Source: Vulcaniibacterium gelatinicum (GTDB lineage Bacteria > Pseudomonadota > Gammaproteobacteria > Xanthomonadales > Xanthomonadaceae). Taken from it: a stretch of 64,000 bases of DNA. The stretch's first letter is position 1. Each line of letters starts with the position of its first letter. The DNA is taken from assembly GCF_008033445.1 (NCBI RefSeq), contig NZ_VNKO01000003.1, positions 62,001 to 126,000 of the forward strand, written 5' to 3'. The notes under the pieces are model-generated. The model had not been told where the DNA came from. It was given only the letters and a program-made list of their open reading frames with translations, and searched no databases. A program made the translations under genes and the position numbers. Shown piece by piece: positions 59,203 through 64,000 of the stretch.

Positions 59203-59634
59203 ATGCCCAACGCCCGACCGAATCCGGCACCCCATCGCACCCTGCCCCTGTTCGCGCTCGCACTGCTGCTGCTCGGCAGCGGCGGCGTGGCCGCGGCGTG
59301 GGTGGCGGTGGCCATGCTCTCCGGCCACCAGGCCGCGTGGATGGCGGTGGTGGCGGCGCTGGACGCGGCCTGGCTGCTGCGCCTGGCCGGCGTGCCGCGC
59401 GGCTGGCCGCGCCCGCTCGCGGCGGTGGCGGCGACCGGCCTGGCGATCGCGCTGGCGCACTGGTGGATCGTCGCCGCGCAGGTCGGCGGGCCGCTCGGCC
59501 TGGATTTCCTCGAAACCCTGCAGCGCCTCGGCCCGTCCCTGACCTGGACCCTCGCGCAGCTGGCCACCGACGTGCCCGGCGACGTGCTGTGGTACCTCGC
59601 GGCGCTGGCCGTGGCCGTGATCGCCGCGCGCTGA
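59203..59634 (+). CDS. Small hydrophobic membrane protein, unknown function
   Basis: 143 residues with about four hydrophobic segments (TLPLFALALLLLGSG, then VAVAMLSGHQAAWMAVVAAL, AAVAATGLAIALAHWWIVAA and YLAALAVAVIAAR). I do not recognise a family. It is divergent from sufT and convergent with pntB, whose stop is 3 bases away. Coding is supported by codon pattern, the single clear start and the membrane pattern. Confidence 0.7.
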   Translation: MPNARPNPAPHRTLPLFALALLLLGSGGVAAAWVAVAMLSGHQAAWMAVVAALDAAWLLRLAGVPRGWPRPLAAVAATGLAIALAHWWIVAAQVGGPLGLDFLETLQRLGPSLTWTLAQLATDVPGDVLWYLAALAVAVIAAR

Positions 59635-59637
59635 AGC

Positions 59638-61029
59638 TCAGTGCCCGCCGCCGTCGAGCGCCTTGAGCTCGGCGACCAGCGCCGCCGCCATCTCCGCGCC
59701 GTCGCCGTAGAGCATGCGCGTGTTGTCGGCGTAGAACAGCGCGTTCTCGATCCCGGCGAAGCCGGTGCCCTTGCCGCGCTTGATCACCACCACGTTCTTC
59801 GCGTTCACCACGTCCAGGATCGGCATGCCGTAGATCGGCGAGGACGGGTCGGTCTTCGCCACCGGGTTGACCACGTCGTTGGCGCCGATCACCAGCGCCA
59901 CGTCGGTGTTGGCGAACTCGGGGTTGATGTCGTCCATGTCCGCGATCAGGTCGTAGGGCACGCCGGCCTCGGCCAGCAGCACGTTCATGTGCCCGGGCAT
60001 GCGCCCGGCCACCGGGTGGATCGCGAACTTCACCTTCACCCCGCGCTCGAGCAGCTTCTGCGCCAGCTCCCAGATCTTGTGCTGCGCCTGCGCCACCGCC
60101 ATGCCGTAGCCGGGCACCACCACCACCCGCTCGGCATAGGCCATCATCGCCGCCACGTCGCCGGCCTCGATCGGCTTCTGCGCGCCCTGGATCTCCTGCG
60201 CCTGCCCGCCGCCGCCGAAGCTGCCGAACAGCACGTTGCGCAGCGGCCGGTTCATCGCCCTGGCCATCAGCTGGGTGAGCAGCGTGCCGGCGGCGCCGAC
60301 CATCGTGCCGGCGATGATCAGCGCCTCGTTGCCGAGCACGTAGCCCTCGAACGCCACCGCCAGGCCGGTCAGCGCGTTGTACAGCGAGATCACCACCGGC
60401 ATGTCCGCGCCGCCGATCGGCAGCGTCATCAGCACACCGAGCGCGAGCGCGGCGAGGAAGAAGGCCACGATCGCCGGCACGCCGAGCGCGTGCACCACCA
60501 TCCCGCCCAGCGCGAGCGCGAGCGCGAACACCGCGCCGTTGAACAGTTGCTGGCCCGGGAACACGTAGCGCTTGTCCATGCGTCCGTCGAGCTTGGCCCA
60601 GGCGACCACCGAGCCCGACAGCGAGACCGCGCCGATCAGCGCGCCGAGCGTGGCCAGCACCACGGCGGCCAGGGACGGCGCGCGCCCTTCGGCCGAGAAC
60701 CGCAGCAGCTCCACCGCGCCGATCGCCGCCGCCGAACCGCCGCCCATGCCGTTGTACAGCGCGACCATCTGCGGCATGTCGGTGATCGGCACGCGCTTGC
60801 CCGAGACCCACGCCAGCACCGTGCCCAGCACCAGCGCGAGCACGATCAGGCCGAGGTTGTGCAGCCCCGGCAGCGCGAACGTGGCCACGGTGGCGATCAG
60901 CATGCCGGCGCCGGCCCACTGGATGCCGCTGCGCGCGGTGCGCGGCGAGGCCATGCGCTGCAGGCCGAGCAGGAACAGGGTGGCGGCGACGAAGTAGCTG
61001 GCCTTGGCCAGGGTGGGCAGCCAGCTCAT
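59638..61029 (-). CDS. pntB: NAD(P) transhydrogenase subunit beta
   Basis: Proton-translocating transhydrogenase component with the membrane domain dII and the NADP(H)-binding domain dIII; 463 residues. Eight or nine hydrophobic helices come first, then dIII with VVVVPGYGMAVAQAQHKIWELA near residues 315-336, the KFAIHPVAGRMPGHMNVLLAEA segment and IKRGKGTGFAGIENALFY. It converts NADH and NADP+ to NADPH using the proton gradient. Its ATG overlaps the pntAB stop by 4 bases. Confidence 0.97.
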   Translation of the reverse strand: MSWLPTLAKASYFVAATLFLLGLQRMASPRTARSGIQWAGAGMLIATVATFALPGLHNLGLIVLALVLGTVLAWVSGKRVPITDMPQMVALYNGMGGGSAAAIGAVELLRFSAEGRAPSLAAVVLATLGALIGAVSLSGSVVAWAKLDGRMDKRYVFPGQQLFNGAVFALALALGGMVVHALGVPAIVAFFLAALALGVLMTLPIGGADMPVVISLYNALTGLAVAFEGYVLGNEALIIAGTMVGAAGTLLTQLMARAMNRPLRNVLFGSFGGGGQAQEIQGAQKPIEAGDVAAMMAYAERVVVVPGYGMAVAQAQHKIWELAQKLLERGVKVKFAIHPVAGRMPGHMNVLLAEAGVPYDLIADMDDINPEFANTDVALVIGANDVVNPVAKTDPSSPIYGMPILDVVNAKNVVVIKRGKGTGFAGIENALFYADNTRMLYGDGAEMAAALVAELKALDGGGH

Positions 61030-61325
61030 GCCTGGCCTCCGGGCCGCTTCGACGACTTGAACATCTCCAGCATGCGCTCGGTGACCACGTAGCCGCCGGC
61101 GGCGTTGCCGGCGCCGAGCAGCACGGCGAGGAAGCCGATCGCCTTCTCCAGCGTGGAGTCGGCGTGCCCCAGCACCACCATCGCGCCGATCAGGACGATG
61201 CCGTGGATGAAGTTGCTGCCCGACATCAGCGGCGTGTGCAGGATCACCGGCACGCGGGCGATGATCACGTGGCCCGCGATCGCCGCGAGCATGAAGATGT
61301 ACAGCGCCACGAATCCGTCGGTCAT
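61026..61325 (-). CDS. pntAB: NAD(P) transhydrogenase subunit alpha part 2 (membrane)
   Basis: 99 residues with three membrane helices forming the alpha part of domain dII. It begins ALYIFMLAAIAGHVIIARVP, and the TPLMSGSNFIHGIVLIGAM segment is typical. It belongs to the three-subunit form of the enzyme, with pntAA (alpha part 1) at 63205 onward. It is coupled to pntB but separated from pntAA by 1.9 kb carrying opposite-strand genes. Confidence 0.96.
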   Translation of the reverse strand: MTDGFVALYIFMLAAIAGHVIIARVPVILHTPLMSGSNFIHGIVLIGAMVVLGHADSTLEKAIGFLAVLLGAGNAAGGYVVTERMLEMFKSSKRPGGQA

Positions 61326-61354
61326 GCGCGGGCTCCCCAGGTCGCGTCCGCCCC

Positions 61355-61360
61355 ATCATA
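61355..61360 (-). promoter_or_regulatory. -10 element before pntAB-pntB
   Basis: TATGAT on the minus strand lies 29 bases before the pntAB ATG. No good -35 is seen. It would let pntAB-pntB be transcribed independently of pntAA. Confidence 0.45.
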
Positions 61361-61453
61361 ACGAGCCCTGAACGCGGCCGTGGCGCGGTCAACCGCCGCC
61401 GCCCCGGGGCGTTCCCTCCTGCGCAGTCTCCCCTGCCACCGGAGGATCTACCG

Positions 61454-61786
61454 ATGACCCGCACCCGCCTCGCCCTCGCCGCCGCCCTGCTGCTGGCCGC
61501 CGGGGCCGTCCATGCCGCCGACCGCGGCGACCGCGTCGAACGCCGCCTGGACCGGCGCGGCGACCGCATCGAGCACCGGCTCGACCTGCGCGGCGACCGC
61601 ATTGACGCCCGCCTCGACCGCCGCGCCGCGCACGCCGAGGCCCATGGCCATGCGCGCCTGGCCGAGCATCTGGACCGCCGTGGCGACCGCGTTGATGCGC
61701 GGCTGGACCGTCGTGGCGAACGCATCAATGCCCGCCTCGATCGCCGCGGCGAGCGCTTCGACCGCCGCTGGGACCGCCACCACTGA
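61454..61786 (+). CDS. Secreted highly charged protein with 11-residue repeats
   Basis: 110 residues. The signal peptide (LALAAALLLAAGAVHA) is followed almost entirely by an 11-residue unit of the form RLDRRGDRIDA, seen about six times with one irregular histidine/alanine insert (AAHAEAHGHARLAEH). The period suggests an amphipathic, right-handed coiled helix rich in arginine and aspartate. GGAGG precedes the ATG. It lies 12 bases upstream of an ECF sigma gene on the same strand. Function is unknown; a scaffold or polyanion/cation-binding role is a guess. Confidence 0.8.
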   Translation: MTRTRLALAAALLLAAGAVHAADRGDRVERRLDRRGDRIEHRLDLRGDRIDARLDRRAAHAEAHGHARLAEHLDRRGDRVDARLDRRGERINARLDRRGERFDRRWDRHH

Positions 61787-61798
61787 GCCCGCGCCGAT

Positions 61799-62386
61799 AT
61801 GCTGCTGCGCGTGAGCGAAGCGCCCGCCGAGGCCGGCCCCCGCCCCGCGTCCGATCCGGACGCGGGCCCGGCCGCGCCGCGCACGCTGGACGCGTTCCTG
61901 CATGCGATCGCCGCGCGCGCGTTCCGCTTCGCCGAACTCGGCCTGCAGCACCGCGAGGACGCGCTCGACGCGGTCCAGGACGCGATGCTGCGCATGCTCC
62001 GCTATGCCGACCGCCCGGCCGCGGAATGGACGCCGTTGTTCTGGAGCGTGCTGCGCCGGCGCATGGTGGATGTGCAACGCCGGCGGCTGCTGCGCCTGGG
62101 CTGGCTGCGCGGCGATGCGCGCGAGGACGGCAGCGTGATTGATTGGACGCCCGACCCGCAGGCCGATCCCGCGCACCGCCACGACGACCGCGAGGCCTAC
62201 GCGCGCCTGGCCGCGGCGCTGCGCGCGCTGCCGCGCCGCCAGCGCGAGGCCTTCACCCTGCGCGTGCTGGAGGAACTGGACGTGGCCGCCACCGCGCAGG
62301 CGATGGGCTGCAGCGAGGGCGCGGTGAAGACCCACCTCTTCCGTGCGCGCGAGGCGCTGCAACGACAGCTGGAGGATTTCCGATGA
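61799..62386 (+). CDS. ECF-type RNA polymerase sigma factor
   Basis: 195 residues. Region 2 is HREDALDAVQDAMLRMLRYADRP (~50-72) with a preceding FRFAEL helix. Region 4 contains LPRRQREAFTLRVLEELDVAATAQAMGCSEGAVKTHLFRAREAL (~143-187), a clear helix-turn-helix. A TATGCT -10-like element (61798-61803) overlaps the ATG and is 7 bases before an in-frame GTG at 61811, so GTG may be the true start. It overlaps the next gene by 4 bases. Confidence 0.9.
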   Translation: MLLRVSEAPAEAGPRPASDPDAGPAAPRTLDAFLHAIAARAFRFAELGLQHREDALDAVQDAMLRMLRYADRPAAEWTPLFWSVLRRRMVDVQRRRLLRLGWLRGDAREDGSVIDWTPDPQADPAHRHDDREAYARLAAALRALPRRQREAFTLRVLEELDVAATAQAMGCSEGAVKTHLFRAREALQRQLEDFR

Positions 62387-62742
62387 CCACGCCCGGACCC
62401 GATCCGCACCGCGACGCCGAGTTCGACCGGCACGCACGGGAGTGCTACGCGCGGTCGCTATCGCGGCTGTCGCCGGCCACCCGCCTGCGCCTGCGTCCCG
62501 CGCCCGCGCCGCCCGCGCGCGCCTGGCGCATCGCCTGGCCGCTGGCCGCCGCCTGCGCGGTCGGCGTGCTGGCGATCGGCCTGACCCGCCTGCCGGCGCC
62601 GTCCGCCCCCGCGACGCCGACCGGCACCATGCCCACGGCGACGCTCGCCGGCGATGCCCCGCTCGATGCCGTGCTCGACGAATCCCCCGACCTCTACCTC
62701 TGGCTCGCATCCACCGATGCGCCCGACTTCCCTCTGGAGTGA
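62383..62742 (+). CDS. Putative anti-sigma factor, one membrane helix
   Basis: 119 residues. The cytosolic N-terminus (DAEFDRHARECYARSLSRLS) is followed by one membrane helix (AWRIAWPLAAACAVGVLAIGL, ~46-66) and a short periplasmic tail ending SPDLYLWLASTDAPDFPLE. It overlaps the sigma gene by 4 bases (ATGA). The anti-sigma role is inferred from topology and coupling; no ZAS motif is present. Confidence 0.72.
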   Translation: MTTPGPDPHRDAEFDRHARECYARSLSRLSPATRLRLRPAPAPPARAWRIAWPLAAACAVGVLAIGLTRLPAPSAPATPTGTMPTATLAGDAPLDAVLDESPDLYLWLASTDAPDFPLE

Positions 62743-62748
62743 CCCGCC

Positions 62749-63171
62749 ATGTCCCGATCCCGCCATGTCCTGCTGCTCGCCGCGCTGCTGGCCGGCCCCG
62801 CCCTCGCCGAGCAGGCCTCCGCGCCCGCGCGCAGCTATCCGGCCTGGGAACAGCTCAGCCAGGCCGAACGCGAGCTGCTGATCGCGCCGGTCCGCGAGCG
62901 CTGGAACGCCAACCCCGAAGCGCGCGCACGGATGATGCAGCACGCCCAGCGCTGGCAGACCATGACCCCCGAGCAGCGCGCCCGCGCCCGTCACGGCATG
63001 GGGCGCTGGGCGCACATGCCGCCGGAAAAGCGCGAGGCCATGCGCGCGCTGTTCGCGAAGATGCGCACGATGACCCCGGAGGAACGCCAGGCCTTCCGCG
63101 CGAAATGGAAGGCGATGACGCCCGAACAGCGCCGCGAGTGGCTGCGCGCCAACCCGCCGCCGAAGGAATGA
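62749..63171 (+). CDS. DUF3106 secreted protein
   Basis: 140 residues. The signal peptide (HVLLLAALLAGPALA) is followed by repeated short motifs of the DUF3106 type: WEQLSQAEREL, RWQTMTPEQRARAR, MPPEKREAM, RTMTPEERQAF and KAMTPEQRREWL. GGAG precedes the ATG. It is the last gene of the sigma module. Periplasmic; its function is not known, though the pattern resembles small metal- or stress-related CpxP-like helical proteins only loosely. Confidence 0.87.
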   Translation: MSRSRHVLLLAALLAGPALAEQASAPARSYPAWEQLSQAERELLIAPVRERWNANPEARARMMQHAQRWQTMTPEQRARARHGMGRWAHMPPEKREAMRALFAKMRTMTPEERQAFRAKWKAMTPEQRREWLRANPPPKE

Positions 63172-63204
63172 CCCGTTGCCGGGGAAATCCGGAGTGCGGC
63201 CGTC

Positions 63205-64000
63205 TCAGCCGCGCTCCGGCCACACCGTCCTGGCCAGCAGCTCGTCGCTCCAGTCAGGCGCGAGCGCGCCGTCCCTGAGCAGCAGCAGGGCGAAATTGAG
63301 CACGTTGCGCGCGTACATCTCGCTGGCGTGCACCGCGCCCTGGCTGGGCAGGTTGAGCGGGCCGGCGACGGTGACGCCGGCGTGCTCGATGGTCTGGCCG
63401 GGCCGGGTCAGTTCGCAGTTGCCGCCGGTCTCGGCGGCCAGATCCACGATCACGCTGCCCGGGCGCATGCCCTCGACCATCGCCGTGCTGACGATCTTCG
63501 GCGCCGGCCGCCCCGGCACCGCCGCGGTGCACACGATCACGTCCACGTTCTTCAGGTGCGCGGCCAGGCGGCGCTGCTGTTCGGCGCGTTCCTCGTCGGT
63601 GAGCGGGCGCGCATAGCCGCCCTCGCCCGCCGCGCTCACGCCCAGGTCGAGGAAGCGCCCGCCGAGCGATTCGATCTGCTCGCGCGTCTCCGGGCGCACG
63701 TCGAAGCCCTCGACCTGCGCGCCGAGCCGTTTCGCGGTGGCGATCGCCTGCAATCCGGCCACACCGGCGCCGATCACCAGCACCTTCGACGGGCGGATCG
63801 TGCCCGCGGCGGTGGTCAGCATCGGGAAGAAGCGCGGCGCCAGGGTGGCCGCGATCAGCACCGCCTTGTACCCGGCCATGCCGGCCTGCGAGCTGAGCAC
63901 GTCCATCGCCTGGGCGCGGGTGGTGCGCGGCAGGCGTTCGAGCGGGAAAGCGACGATGCCGCGCGCCTGCATGGCCGCGGCGCGCACCGGATCGGCCTGC
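63205..64000 (-). CDS. pntAA: NAD(P) transhydrogenase subunit alpha part 1, C-terminal part (cut by window edge)
   Basis: About 264 residues of the soluble NAD(H)-binding domain dI are visible, and the N-terminus lies beyond the right edge. Motifs are the Rossmann loop VLVIGAGVAGLQAIATAKRLGA with VEGFDVRPETREQI, DVIVCTAAVPGRPAPKIV, and the mobile-loop region GNCELTRPGQTIEHAGVTVAGPLNLPS. It partners pntAB and pntB, whose genes are 1.9 kb further along the same strand. Confidence 0.95.
   Translation of the reverse strand, partial: QADPVRAAAMQARGIVAFPLERLPRTTRAQAMDVLSSQAGMAGYKAVLIAATLAPRFFPMLTTAAGTIRPSKVLVIGAGVAGLQAIATAKRLGAQVEGFDVRPETREQIESLGGRFLDLGVSAAGEGGYARPLTDEERAEQQRRLAAHLKNVDVIVCTAAVPGRPAPKIVSTAMVEGMRPGSVIVDLAAETGGNCELTRPGQTIEHAGVTVAGPLNLPSQGAVHASEMYARNVLNFALLLLRDGALAPDWSDELLARTVWPERG

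Overview
The window comes from the chromosome of a high-GC gammaproteobacterium, most likely of the Xanthomonadaceae/Lysobacteraceae (Lysobacter-, Luteimonas- or Pseudoxanthomonas-like). The evidence is the very high GC content, the gene order tRNA-Tyr/Gly/Thr-tuf-tRNA-Trp-secE-nusG-rplKAJL-rpoBC-rpsLG-fusA, the order ychF-pth-rplY-prs-tRNA-Gln-ispE-lolB-TPR/hemA-prfA, the SAH riboswitch-ahcY unit, and secreted S8 proteases with PPC and P domains. No 16S gene is present, so genus is inference. I see no prophage, insertion sequence or CRISPR array.

Region 1 (1-25951) is core information processing, mostly on the minus strand: fusA (cut by the left edge), rpsG, rpsL, rpoC, rpoB, rplL, rplJ, rplA, rplK, nusG, secE, tuf and four tRNAs. 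Next come ychF, pth, rplY, prs, tRNA-Gln, ispE, lolB and a TPR protein, then hemA and prfA on the plus strand. Spacers in this block carry strong RNA structure: an L10-type leader before rplJ, a long paired element between rplL and rpoB, and three stacked hairpins between rpsG and fusA.

Region 2 (26004-33420) is accessory and regulatory. It has an ECF sigma factor, membrane protein and PDZ protein module, then an iron/heme operon (hemP, TonB-dependent receptor, exported CbiX-like protein) behind a Fur-box-like palindrome, a spacer with two elaborate inverted-repeat elements, and an aldo/keto reductase.

Region 3 (33496-50630) holds metabolic and housekeeping genes: a Mn2+ riboswitch and UPF0016 exporter, a GGDEF protein, nucleoside uptake and ribokinase genes, dusB, an UrcA protein, a decayed dusB fragment, a methyltransferase, and the methyl cycle metK, SAH riboswitch, ahcY and metF. 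Then follow NfeD/SPFH, moaB, an HTH protein, acylphosphatase, a TlpA-like lipoprotein, YihY, WrbA, DUF2069 and a short asparaginase-like protein.

Region 4 (50648-58554) has two tandem secreted subtilases sharing C-terminal domains, with a divergent ToxR/CadC-like winged-helix, membrane and TPR regulator. Region 5 (58577-64000) has sufT, a small membrane protein, and the transhydrogenase genes pntAA and pntAB-pntB. The pnt genes are separated by an oppositely oriented module: a repetitive charged secreted protein, an ECF sigma factor, a putative anti-sigma protein and a DUF3106 protein.
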